A stretch of DNA of 64,000 nucleotides from Kitasatospora purpeofusca (lineage in GTDB: Bacteria > Actinomycetota > Actinomycetes > Streptomycetales > Streptomycetaceae): contig NZ_JODS01000005.1 of the NCBI RefSeq assembly GCF_000718025.1, positions 270,880 to 334,879 of the forward strand, in the 5' to 3' direction. Below, piece after piece: positions 33,372 through 41,433 of the stretch (within the stretch, counting starts at the first letter, position 1; each line of letters opens with the position of its first letter). A program made the position numbers and the translations under genes. Below the pieces are notes generated by a model that was not told the origin of the DNA, searched no databases, and was given only the letters and a program-made list of their open reading frames with translations.

Positions 33372-33400
33372 CCGGGGGCGGCCGCCGAGGCCGCCCCCGG
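33372..33400. terminator. Strong 12-bp hairpin terminator
   Basis: CCGGGGGCGGCC and GGCCGCCCCCGG close a 5-nt loop between the convergent E1-beta and acyltransferase genes, so it can terminate both. Confidence 0.85.
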
Positions 33401-33407
33401 TCGGCGT

Positions 33408-34766
33408 TCAGAGCACCTTGGGCACGGCCGCGAGCAGCGCCGGGAGCCGGTCCGACGGGTCCCGGTAGCGGTGCAGGGCCGCCCGGCCGTCCGTCCCGCG
33501 CAGCCGTGCGGCCAGCCGGGCCGGGACCACCAGCGTGGTGAGGATCCCGGTGCCGCCGAAGCCCTCCACGCTCCACGAGACCCACGGCAGCGGGTAGTTG
33601 GCGGTCGGGCTGAAGAACACCGGCCGCTGCCCCTGGAAGCTGGCGTCGTAGAGGCCGAAGCGGCTCCAGTTGGAGAAGCTGAACCGGCGGTGCTGCGGGT
33701 CGAAGCCGAGCGGCACGCAGCCGGCCAGCCCGGGGCGGCCCAGCTCGGCCAGGAAGCGGAGGTTGGAGCGCAGGTTGAGGTGCTCCTCCGCGTAGTCCCG
33801 CACGGCGGTGCGCAGCGCCCCGGCGAGGGCACCGGGTCCGTCGGCGGGCGTGTACGGCAGGTGGATGTCGCCGAGCAGGTTGCCGATCAGCGCGTCCGGC
33901 AGGCCGAGCGGGCGCCGGACGTTAACCGGGACGGTGAGCCAGCGGGTCTCCGGGTCGTTGTCCAACTCCCTGACGGTGTGCACGACATGGGCGCAGACGG
34001 CATCGCCGGCGGAGACCTTGTACCCGACCGCCGCGCCGAACTCCTCGCGCATCCGGGCGATCTCGTCGTCCCCGAAGTAGAGCTGCACGGTCCGGTTGGC
34101 GCGCGGCCCGGCCGCCACCTCGCGGTCCAGGAGCAGGCGTTCGCTCTCCCCGGGCACCCGGAAGCCGGGGCGCCCGCTGTCCTCGGCGGGCAGCACCCGG
34201 TCGAGCAGCGCGTCCTGGTCCTCGACGAGTTCGGCCACCGGCAGTTCCTCGCCCTCGACCGCCGCCGACCAGGCGCGCAGCAGCAGGGCGAAGCTCTGCA
34301 GATCGCCGATCGCGTGGTGCCAGGAGCAGCCGAGCACGGTGCCGCCGTCGCCGGTGCGGGTGACCCGGACGCCGAACAGCGGCCCGTCGCCGGTCCGGGC
34401 GGCCCGGGCGTCCAGCGGGTCGACGTGCTGCGCGCCGGGCGCGGTGACCCGGCCCATCGACTCGGCGAGGGTGCCGTCGACCCGGTAACTCACCATCGGC
34501 ACACCGGAGTCGTCGCAGACGGCCTCCAACACCCCGTCGACGGTGCGCAGTCGGCCGGCGAACACCGGGACCCGCTCCAGCGCCCGGGCCAGCCCGGCGG
34601 CGAGGCGCTCCTCGTCCAGGGTCCGGTCGAAGAACAGCACGACCGAGACGGAGAGGTCGGCGAGCATGGTGTCGACGAGACCGCAGCGGAGCACCGTCCC
34701 GGGCGCGACGCCGGCTCTGACCGTTCGGGTGTCGCGCAACTGCGGCCAGACGCTCAATGGATCCAT
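33408..34766 (-). CDS. BAHD-like acyltransferase
   Basis: A 452-residue protein of the HxxxD acyltransferase superfamily. The motif is H151-A-I-G-D155 in CSWHHAIGDLQSF. A second region, FSNWSRFGLYDASFQGQRP, aligns with the plant BAHD segment that ends in DFGWG, though the motif itself reads SFQGQ. BAHD enzymes use acyl-CoA to acylate alcohols or amines on natural products; true BAHD-like proteins are uncommon in bacteria. Transcribed alone from a promoter with the shared palindrome at 34857, it is probably the last gene of the cluster. Confidence 0.78.
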   Translation of the reverse strand: MDPLSVWPQLRDTRTVRAGVAPGTVLRCGLVDTMLADLSVSVVLFFDRTLDEERLAAGLARALERVPVFAGRLRTVDGVLEAVCDDSGVPMVSYRVDGTLAESMGRVTAPGAQHVDPLDARAARTGDGPLFGVRVTRTGDGGTVLGCSWHHAIGDLQSFALLLRAWSAAVEGEELPVAELVEDQDALLDRVLPAEDSGRPGFRVPGESERLLLDREVAAGPRANRTVQLYFGDDEIARMREEFGAAVGYKVSAGDAVCAHVVHTVRELDNDPETRWLTVPVNVRRPLGLPDALIGNLLGDIHLPYTPADGPGALAGALRTAVRDYAEEHLNLRSNLRFLAELGRPGLAGCVPLGFDPQHRRFSFSNWSRFGLYDASFQGQRPVFFSPTANYPLPWVSWSVEGFGGTGILTTLVVPARLAARLRGTDGRAALHRYRDPSDRLPALLAAVPKVL

Positions 34767-34856
34767 CCCGGGGCTCGCGTGGCGTGTCGTACGGAGGGCC
34801 CCGACGACCGTACAGATCTCCCCGAACGATAGGGCAGTACCCAGGCGGCAATCCAG

Positions 34857-34868
34857 TGGTCCAGTCCA
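34857..34868. promoter_or_regulatory. DasR/HutC-like operator (TGGTCCAGTCCA)
   Basis: TGGTCCAGTCCA differs from TGGTCTAGACCA at two positions, and the flanks (AG before, AT after) give 12 of 16 matches to the DasR consensus. It lies about 90 nt upstream of the acyltransferase start and marks the right edge of the putative regulon. Confidence 0.5.
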
Positions 34869-34955
34869 ATTGCCCGGCATCGGCCCGCCCGGCCGCTCCG
34901 CACCCTCCGTGACCGGTCCGGGCGGGCGCCGCCGCACGGGGTCACCGGGCGGGGC

Positions 34956-35008
34956 GACCGGGCCGCGCGGGCGCCGTCGGACTCGTCGACCGGGCCGCGC
35001 GGGCGCCG
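34956..35008. repeat. 22-nt perfect direct repeat upstream of the FHA-ABC gene
   Basis: CGACCGGGCCGCGCGGGCGC plus CG occurs at 34956-34977 and again at 34987-35008, a 31-bp period. The second copy abuts the candidate -10 box, so it may bind a regulator or be a slippage product. Confidence 0.65.
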
Positions 35009-35014
35009 CCCGAC

Positions 35015-35020
35015 TAGACT
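35015..35020 (+). promoter_or_regulatory. Candidate -10 box for a leaderless transcript
   Basis: TAGACT lies seven nt before the ATG at 35028, and no Shine-Dalgarno is present. This is the usual arrangement of leaderless actinobacterial transcripts. No good -35 box is visible. Confidence 0.4.
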
Positions 35021-35027
35021 CCGAAGC

Positions 35028-37403
35028 ATGGGAGAGCGCCCGGGCGCGCCCGACGCGCCGCCCCTGGTCCTCGTCACCGACACGGATTCGCAGTTGCTCG
35101 ATCCGCGCCGGGCGTACCACGTCGGCCGCGACCCGACCAGCGAGATCGTCCTCGACGACCCCCGGGTCTCCTGGCACCACGCCGTGCTGCACACCACCTC
35201 CGACCACTGGCAGCTGGAGGACGTCGGCAGCACCAACGGCACCTTCGCCGACAGTCGCCGGATCCGGTCCGAGGAGGTCGGCCCCGGCACCAGGCTGCGG
35301 TTCGGCGACGCGGCGGACGGGCCGTCCGCCACCTTCGCCGGCCTGCCCGCCGCAGCCCCGGCCGAGCGGCCCTCGCTCGTCGTCCCGGCGGTCTCCGGCA
35401 CCTTCCGCCGGCCCAGCGCCGTGCTGCGGCTGCCCGGCCGGACGGTGCGGATCGGCCGGGCCCCCGACAACGAACTGGTGCTGGAGGACCTCGTCGTCTC
35501 CCGGCACCACGCCGAACTGCGCACCCTGCCCGACGGCGGTCACGAGATCGTCGACCTGGGCAGCCACAACGGCACCTACCTCAACGGCCGCCCCGTCCAG
35601 CGGGCCCCGATCGGCCCGGCGGACATCGTCGGCATCGGCCACTTCGCGCTCTGCCTCTCCGGCGACGAGCTCGTCGAGTACACCGACACCGGGGAGGTCT
35701 CGCTCAATGTGCAGGGCCTGGTCGTGCGCGTCGGCTCCGACCGGCGGGTGCTGCTCGACGACGTCTCCTTCCCGCTCGCCGAGAAGGCCCTGCTCGCCGT
35801 GGCCGGCCCCAGCGGCGCCGGCAAGTCCACCCTGCTGAACGCGCTCACCGGGCTGCGTCCGGCCGACGAGGGCACCGTGCTCTACGACGGCCGCGACCTC
35901 TACCGCGACTACGCGGAGCTGCGCCGCCGGATCGGCCTGGTGCCGCAGGACGACATCCTGCACACCCAGCTGACCGTCCGCCGCGCGCTCTCCTACGCCG
36001 CCGAACTGCGCTTCCCCGGCGACACCGCCAAGGAGGAGCGGGAGGCCAGGGTCTCCGAGGTGATCCACGAACTCGGCCTGGACGCCCGCGCCGACCTGGT
36101 GATCTCCAGCCTCTCCGGCGGCCAGCGCAAACGCGTCAGCGTCGCCCTCGAACTGCTCACCAAACCCTCGCTGCTCTTCCTCGACGAGCCCACCTCGGGG
36201 CTGGACCCGGGCATGGAGCGCTCGGTGATGCAGATGCTGCGCGGCCTGGCCGACGACGGACGCACCGTCGTCGTGGTCACCCACAGTGTGCTCAGCCTGG
36301 ACGTCTGCGACCGGCTGTTGGTGCTCGCCCCCGGCGGTCGCACCGCCTACTACGGCCCGCCCGACGAGGCGCTGCCGTTCTTCGGCTTCACCGAGTGGCC
36401 GCAGGCCTTCGAGGCGTTCGAGAACGAGGACCACGCGGCCTGGCAGCGCCGGTTCCGGGAGTCGCCCCAGTACGAGCGGTACGTCGCCGCCGGGGCCCTG
36501 CCGCCCGGACGGCCGGTCCCGGTGGCCGGTCCCGGGGCGGAGGGCGCCGACAGCATCGGCCCGGAGCAGCCGCAGGGCTGGTTCGCCCAGCTGGGCACAC
36601 TGATCCGGCGCTACACGGCGGTGCTCGCCGCCGACCGGCTGTTCCTGACCGTGATGATCGCCCTGCCGTTCCTGATCGGCGTGATGTGCCGGGCGATGGC
36701 GGGCAGCCGGCTCTCCTCCGACAACGCGCTGAACTGCCTGCTCACGCTCTGCATCGGCGGTCTGCTCACCGGCTCGGCCAACGCGGTGCGCGAGATCGTC
36801 AAGGAACGGCCGATCTACCAGCGAGAACGCGTGGTCGGGCTGTCCCGCTCGGCCTATCTGGTGTCCAAGGTGGTGGTGCTCGGCACGATCACGGTGGGGC
36901 AGGCCGCCGTACTGACGGTGGTCGGCCTGGCCGGCGTCGATCTCAGCCCGACCCTGGCCAACGGGGTGACGGTGCACAGCGGCGTACTGCTGCCACCACT
37001 GGCCGAGCTGATCATCGCGGTGGCGCTGCTGTCCTTCTCCGCGATGATGCTGGGCCTGCTGGTGTCCGCCCTGGTCCGCAAGGAGGAGGCGACGATGCCG
37101 CTGCTGGTGCTGCTCTCCGTGGTGCAGATCGTGTTCAGCGGCGCCATGCTGAAGCTGCACGGCGTACCCGGCCTGGAGCAGTTCTCCTGGCTGGTGCCGT
37201 CCCGCTGGGGCCTGTCCGCGATGGCCCGCACCGTCGACCTGCACACCGTCCTGCCGACCGCGATCACCGCCGACCCGTTGTTCCGGCAGGACCGGGCGGG
37301 GTGGCTGTTCGCGCTGGCCCTGCTGGTCGGGCTCGCGGTGCTGCTGGCCGTCGCCGTGCTCGCCCTGCTGCGGCGGCAGGAGCCAGCGATCATGCGGAAA
37401 TGA
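35028..37403 (+). CDS. ABC transporter with two FHA domains (Rv1747-like)
   Basis: A 791-residue fusion: FHA domain 1 (about 29-95, YHVGRDPTSE and GSTNGTF), FHA domain 2 (about 139-205, RIGRAPDNE and GSHNGTYLNG), ABC ATPase (Walker A GPSGAGKST at 260-268, SLSGGQRKRVSVAL, LFLDEPTSGLD) and six C-terminal helices of ABC-2/ABCG type. FHA domains bind phosphothreonine, so transport is probably switched by a Ser/Thr kinase. One is encoded at 38082. Mycobacterium Rv1747 has the same domain order and is regulated by PknF. Confidence 0.93.
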   Translation: MGERPGAPDAPPLVLVTDTDSQLLDPRRAYHVGRDPTSEIVLDDPRVSWHHAVLHTTSDHWQLEDVGSTNGTFADSRRIRSEEVGPGTRLRFGDAADGPSATFAGLPAAAPAERPSLVVPAVSGTFRRPSAVLRLPGRTVRIGRAPDNELVLEDLVVSRHHAELRTLPDGGHEIVDLGSHNGTYLNGRPVQRAPIGPADIVGIGHFALCLSGDELVEYTDTGEVSLNVQGLVVRVGSDRRVLLDDVSFPLAEKALLAVAGPSGAGKSTLLNALTGLRPADEGTVLYDGRDLYRDYAELRRRIGLVPQDDILHTQLTVRRALSYAAELRFPGDTAKEEREARVSEVIHELGLDARADLVISSLSGGQRKRVSVALELLTKPSLLFLDEPTSGLDPGMERSVMQMLRGLADDGRTVVVVTHSVLSLDVCDRLLVLAPGGRTAYYGPPDEALPFFGFTEWPQAFEAFENEDHAAWQRRFRESPQYERYVAAGALPPGRPVPVAGPGAEGADSIGPEQPQGWFAQLGTLIRRYTAVLAADRLFLTVMIALPFLIGVMCRAMAGSRLSSDNALNCLLTLCIGGLLTGSANAVREIVKERPIYQRERVVGLSRSAYLVSKVVVLGTITVGQAAVLTVVGLAGVDLSPTLANGVTVHSGVLLPPLAELIIAVALLSFSAMMLGLLVSALVRKEEATMPLLVLLSVVQIVFSGAMLKLHGVPGLEQFSWLVPSRWGLSAMARTVDLHTVLPTAITADPLFRQDRAGWLFALALLVGLAVLLAVAVLALLRRQEPAIMRK

Positions 37404-37508
37404 ACCGGCGCGAGTGAACCGGAGCGAGTGAATCGGCCCGAGTGAATCAACGCAAGCGAATCAGCGGAAGTGAACCAGCGGAAGCGACCCTGCGGAAGTG
37501 ACCCTGCC
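37397..37508. repeat. Eight 14-nt degenerate tandem repeats
   Basis: Eight consecutive 14-nt units of the type CGAGTGAACCGGAG / GAAGTGAACCAGCG start on the stop codon of the ABC gene and end just before the ATG at 37510. Each unit carries GTGA or GCGA. The array fills the whole gap, so any ribosome binding site for the next gene lies within it. Confidence 0.8.
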
Positions 37509-37509
37509 G

Positions 37510-38085
37510 ATGGACGAGTTCGGGTTCCGCCCCACCCATGTGGCCCCACCCGACGGCCTGCCCAGCTGGGCCGCCCCGGACCCGGCGCAACCCGCGTCCC
37601 CGCTGGACCCGCTGCTGCCGCTGCAACTGCTCGGCCGCGCCGGGGACTGGGCCCAGGTGCTCTGCTCCAACGGCTGGACCACCTGGGTCGACGGCCGGCT
37701 GCTGCTCTCGCTCCCCGGCGTCCCGCCCGCCGCCACCGGCCCGCCGGCCCGCACCGCCGACCCGCGCCCCGCCCTCGCCGAGGCGGAGGGCGGCCTGGCC
37801 CGCTACCGCTCGCTGCTGGAGGACCTCGCCGCCGGCGGCGTCGACCTGGAGAGCTTCCGGGACCGGACGCGCGGCCTGCGGATCGGGCTGGTCGTCGACG
37901 GCGAGCGGCTCTGGGTGTTCGACCCGGTGCACGACCGCTGGTCCTACTGCGACGGCCTCCAGCTGCACACCTACGCCGTCGGCGACCGGCCGCGGCTGCC
38001 CGACAGCGGCAGACCGGCCGCCGGGACGCCGAACGCCGGGCCGCCGCCGGAGGCCGGCGAGCCCACCCGACTGGTGGAGCCGTGA
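37510..38085 (+). CDS. Protein of unknown function between FHA-ABC and kinase genes
   Basis: I do not recognise a family. The 191-residue protein has an SH3-like segment (LQLLGRAGDWAQVLCSNGWTTW, 21 or so residues around position 45) and a second folded part with RIGLVVDGERLWVFDPVHDRWSY; the C-terminal 40 residues are Pro/Gly-rich. The in-frame GTG at 37498 is an alternative start, inside the last repeat unit. Its stop overlaps the kinase start (GTGA), so it probably acts with the kinase, as sensor or substrate. Confidence 0.65.
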   Translation: MDEFGFRPTHVAPPDGLPSWAAPDPAQPASPLDPLLPLQLLGRAGDWAQVLCSNGWTTWVDGRLLLSLPGVPPAATGPPARTADPRPALAEAEGGLARYRSLLEDLAAGGVDLESFRDRTRGLRIGLVVDGERLWVFDPVHDRWSYCDGLQLHTYAVGDRPRLPDSGRPAAGTPNAGPPPEAGEPTRLVEP

Positions 38086-39326
38086 GCACGCCCCCGGAAC
38101 CGCTGCCGGAACCCCCGCCGGAACCGCGGCCCGGCGAGCAGCCGCCCGCCGGGCCGTCCCCGCACCCTCCCACCGCGGCGCGGCCCACCGAAGTGCCCGA
38201 CGCCGGTCCCACCGCGGCGGCCGCTCCCGCCGCTCCCGCCGGGCCGGGCCCCGCACCCGGCCCCGACCTCCCGGCGGACCCCGACGACGACGCCGCCCTC
38301 GCTCTGCCGAGCCTGCCCGCCGGCCTGGTCGGACGGCGGGTCGCCGGGTACCGGCTGGAGGCGGAGATCGGCCGCGGCGGCATGGCCGTCGTCTACCGGG
38401 CCAAGGACCTGCGGCTGGGCCGCACCGTCGCGGTCAAACTGCTCGCCCCCGAACTCGCCCGCAACGAGGTGTTCCGGCGCCGCTTCATCCACGAGTCGCA
38501 GGTCGCCGCCGCGATCGACCACCCGCACATCATCCCGGTGTTCGAGGCGGGCGAGGCGGACGGCATCCTCTTCATCGCGATGCGCTACGTCGAGCACGGA
38601 GACCTGCGCGGCCTGATCGCCCGGGGCGGCCCCTTCCCGGTCGAGCGGGCCGCCGGACTCGCCCTGCAGATCGCGTCCGCGCTGGACGCCGCGCACGACC
38701 ACGACCTGGTCCACCGGGACGTCAAACCCGGCAATGTGCTCGTCGCCCCGGGCACCGACAGCGAGCACCCCGAGCACCTCTACCTCGCCGACTTCGGCCT
38801 CACCAAGAAGTCCCTGTCGCTGAGCGGCCTGACCGGCGTCGGCCAGATCGTCGGCACCCTGGACTACGCCGCGCCCGAGCAGATCTCCGGACGACCGCTG
38901 GACGGCAGCTGCGACCAGTACGGCCTCGGCTGCGTCGTCTTCGAGATGCTCTCCGGAGCGCCGCCGTTCCGCCGGGAGAGCGACCTCGCACTGCTCTGGG
39001 CCCACCTCAACGACCCGCCGCCCACCATGCGCGAGCACCGGCCCGACCTGCCGCCCGCCGTGGACGAGGTGGTCGGCCGGGCCCTCGCCAAGGCTCCCGA
39101 GGATCGGTTCGCCAGCTGCCTGCAGTTCGTCGCCGAACTGCGCGCGGCCGGCACCGTCCCCCCGGCCACCGGTCCGCCCGGCGCCCAGTGGGGCACGGCC
39201 GGCCCCCCGACCCAGGTCGTCCCCGCCGTCGCCGCACCCCCGTTCGGCGCAACCCCCGGCGTCCCCGAACCCCCCGCCTGGGCCCTCCCGGCCGTCCGCC
39301 CACCCGGCCCCGGCCACTGGCGGTGA
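38082..39326 (+). CDS. Soluble Ser/Thr protein kinase
   Basis: A 414-residue Hanks-type kinase. A Pro-rich 80-residue leader is followed by GRGGMAVVYRAKD, Lys119 (VAVKLL), HRDVKPGN with Asp213, DFG (237-239), Thr-rich activation loop with TGVGQIVGTLDYAAPE. The tail is Pro/Ala-rich. No membrane helix or PASTA domain is seen, so it is cytosolic. It is coupled to the unknown protein upstream and near the FHA-ABC transporter, its likely target. Confidence 0.92.
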   Translation: MSTPPEPLPEPPPEPRPGEQPPAGPSPHPPTAARPTEVPDAGPTAAAAPAAPAGPGPAPGPDLPADPDDDAALALPSLPAGLVGRRVAGYRLEAEIGRGGMAVVYRAKDLRLGRTVAVKLLAPELARNEVFRRRFIHESQVAAAIDHPHIIPVFEAGEADGILFIAMRYVEHGDLRGLIARGGPFPVERAAGLALQIASALDAAHDHDLVHRDVKPGNVLVAPGTDSEHPEHLYLADFGLTKKSLSLSGLTGVGQIVGTLDYAAPEQISGRPLDGSCDQYGLGCVVFEMLSGAPPFRRESDLALLWAHLNDPPPTMREHRPDLPPAVDEVVGRALAKAPEDRFASCLQFVAELRAAGTVPPATGPPGAQWGTAGPPTQVVPAVAAPPFGATPGVPEPPAWALPAVRPPGPGHWR

Positions 39327-39414
39327 CGCTCGCCGGGCGCCGACACCGGCCGTTGTCGGTGCTGCCTGCTTCGATGGCCCCGACAGCGAGGACGGCAGCG
39401 ACCGGGGAGAATCC

Positions 39415-39801
39415 GTGGGCACGTGGGGCAGTGGGAACTTCGAGAGCGACACGGCGCTGGACCACCTGTCGGCGGTCGTCGGCCGCCTCGTCGACGAGGT
39501 CGCCGAGGCGATGGCGGGCGATCCGGTCGGCATCGAGCCCGACGAGTACTGGGGCGAGGCCGTGCCTTGCCAGCTGGAGCTGCTGCACGTCCTCGCGCAG
39601 GCCGGCCACTCCACCGAGGGACTGCCGAAGGCCGAGGTGATCGAGGGCTGGAAGGAGACCTACATGGCCGTCTGGGAGCGCAGCATCGACGGCCTGGAGC
39701 CCAAGCCCGAGTACAAGAGGAAGCGCCGGGAGGTGCTGATCCGCACCTTCGACCTACTGGCCGCCGACGCGCGGGAGGCGGAGATCGACGAGGACGCCTA
39801 G
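39415..39801 (+). CDS. DUF4259-family protein
   Basis: A 128-residue acidic soluble protein starting MGTWGSGNFESDTALDHL, the hallmark N-terminus of DUF4259. Function is unknown. The GTG start is supported by the conserved MGTWG. It is convergent with the next gene; both stops lie in the palindrome CTAG (39798-39801). Confidence 0.85.
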   Translation: MGTWGSGNFESDTALDHLSAVVGRLVDEVAEAMAGDPVGIEPDEYWGEAVPCQLELLHVLAQAGHSTEGLPKAEVIEGWKETYMAVWERSIDGLEPKPEYKRKRREVLIRTFDLLAADAREAEIDEDA

Positions 39802-41159
39802 CCGGTCTCCCCGCGGCGGGGCAGGCGGGTGGCGGCGAGGGCGCCCAGGGCGCCGGTCAGCAGGCCCCAGCCGGCGGCGAGCGGCACGGTGATCCAGAGC
39901 ACCGGGTCGAGCGTGAGCGTGCCGCCGGTCAGGGCGGCGGCCTGGCCGACCGGGCCCGCCGCCGGGCCGAGCACGGAGCTGAGCAGGTCGCCCAGTCCAC
40001 CCTCGCCGAGGCCGACCCCGAGCACCGAGAGGCCGTAGTCGGCGGAGATCCTGGTCCAGACGCCGACCAGCAGCATGGTGACGGCGGCGGCCGCCGCCAG
40101 CCGCACCGCGTGCTGCCAGAGCCGGACCCCGCGCGGTGCGCGGTGCGCGGCGAACACCCCGGCGGCGAGCATCAGGACGGCGGCCGCCGGGAGCAACCAC
40201 CAGGCCCGGGCGTTCTGTTCGGCGAGCGTGCCGAGGCTCACCGTGCCGTCCTGGCCCTCGCCGACGCGCAGTACGGCGGCCAGCGACTTGGGCACGGGCA
40301 GTCCGATCGCGCCGACCAGGTGGCCGTGCCACTCGCCGCCGAGGCCGACGCCGAAGGCGAGCCAGACCAGATTGGGCAGGGCGAGCAGGGCGACGGCGGC
40401 CACCTCGCGGGCGTTCCCGTTCACCGCGGCGGTGACGATCGCGGCCACCACCCCCAGTGCCACGCACCCGAGCAGGACCAGCAGCATCGCGAACCCGGCC
40501 GGGCGGACGGCCTGCTGGAAGGGCACCAGGGAGCGCGGCAGCGGGGCCCGGCGGGAGACGGCGAAGGTCGCGGCCAGCACCACCAGCAGCCAGAGCAGCC
40601 CGAGGCCGAGGGTGGGCGCGGGCTCCGCGTGGAAGCCCACCTCGGGGTCGATCCCGAGCGCGCCGCCGAGCTGTTCGACCAGACCGCCGCCGAGCGGCAC
40701 CGGGAAGGTGTGCCGGGCGGCGACGCAGAGCAGGGCGAGGGCGACCAGCCAGACCACCGCCGTCCGGGCGGCGCGGCCGAGCAGTTCCCGGCCGCCCGCC
40801 ACCGCGCGGAAGCGCAGTTGGCGCAGGAACACCTCGGCCACGGCCAGTGCGCCGACCAGGCTCACGGACAGCGGCATCGCGACGATCCCGGCGTCGACGG
40901 AGGCGAAGAAGCCGGCGCCGCCGTCGAGGCCCACCGAGCCGCCGACGGCGAGGGTGAGGGTGGCGGCGAGCACGTACGGGAAGCCGCCGCCGGGGAGGTC
41001 GTTCGCGCCGGCCGCCCAGAGGCCGAGCGCGGCGACGGCCGCCATCGCGGCGAAGCCGGCCAGGACGACCGCCACCGCGTCCAGCCAGCCGCGCACGGCG
41101 CCGGGCGGTCCGGCCGCCCCGGTGCGGGCCGGCCCGCTCGAACGGGCCTGCTGGTGCAT
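39798..41159 (-). CDS. Streptophobe-family membrane protein
   Basis: A 453-residue polytopic membrane protein with about 11-12 helices, including GWLDAVAVVLAGFAAMAA and repeated Ala/Leu/Val segments. It matches the actinobacterial streptophobe family, of unknown function. The ATG at 41159 with GGGAG upstream is preferred over the longer in-frame start at 41222. The 274-nt region upstream to 41433 shows no gene, only GC-rich sequence with CACC repeats. Confidence 0.78.
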   Translation of the reverse strand: MHQQARSSGPARTGAAGPPGAVRGWLDAVAVVLAGFAAMAAVAALGLWAAGANDLPGGGFPYVLAATLTLAVGGSVGLDGGAGFFASVDAGIVAMPLSVSLVGALAVAEVFLRQLRFRAVAGGRELLGRAARTAVVWLVALALLCVAARHTFPVPLGGGLVEQLGGALGIDPEVGFHAEPAPTLGLGLLWLLVVLAATFAVSRRAPLPRSLVPFQQAVRPAGFAMLLVLLGCVALGVVAAIVTAAVNGNAREVAAVALLALPNLVWLAFGVGLGGEWHGHLVGAIGLPVPKSLAAVLRVGEGQDGTVSLGTLAEQNARAWWLLPAAAVLMLAAGVFAAHRAPRGVRLWQHAVRLAAAAAVTMLLVGVWTRISADYGLSVLGVGLGEGGLGDLLSSVLGPAAGPVGQAAALTGGTLTLDPVLWITVPLAAGWGLLTGALGALAATRLPRRGETG

Positions 41160-41433
41160 GCGGGTCTCCCTGTCGGCTCGGTGTCCCCCGTGCGTCCCGG
41201 TCGCGGCCCCCACGCCTGCCACCAGGGTGGCCCAGGACCGGCCCGCCCGCCTGTCCGCCCGTCACCACCGCCACCACCGTCACCCCGTTGCCCCGCCCGC
41301 CGGTCCCGCTCGACGCCCCGCGCGCCGCCCGCTGCTGTTGCGACGGGCGGGCACCCGGGGCAGAAATGGATCCCAGTGGCAGGAGCCTCCTGCGCCGGCC
41401 GGGTGGACCGGCCGCCTGCGAAACGGAGCCTCG

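Noticed and set aside
33408..37244. A 1278-residue minus-strand frame
   Set aside because: Only its last 452 residues (the acyltransferase, from 34766) are coding; the rest is antisense to the FHA-ABC gene with Gln/Gly/Arg-rich shadow composition.
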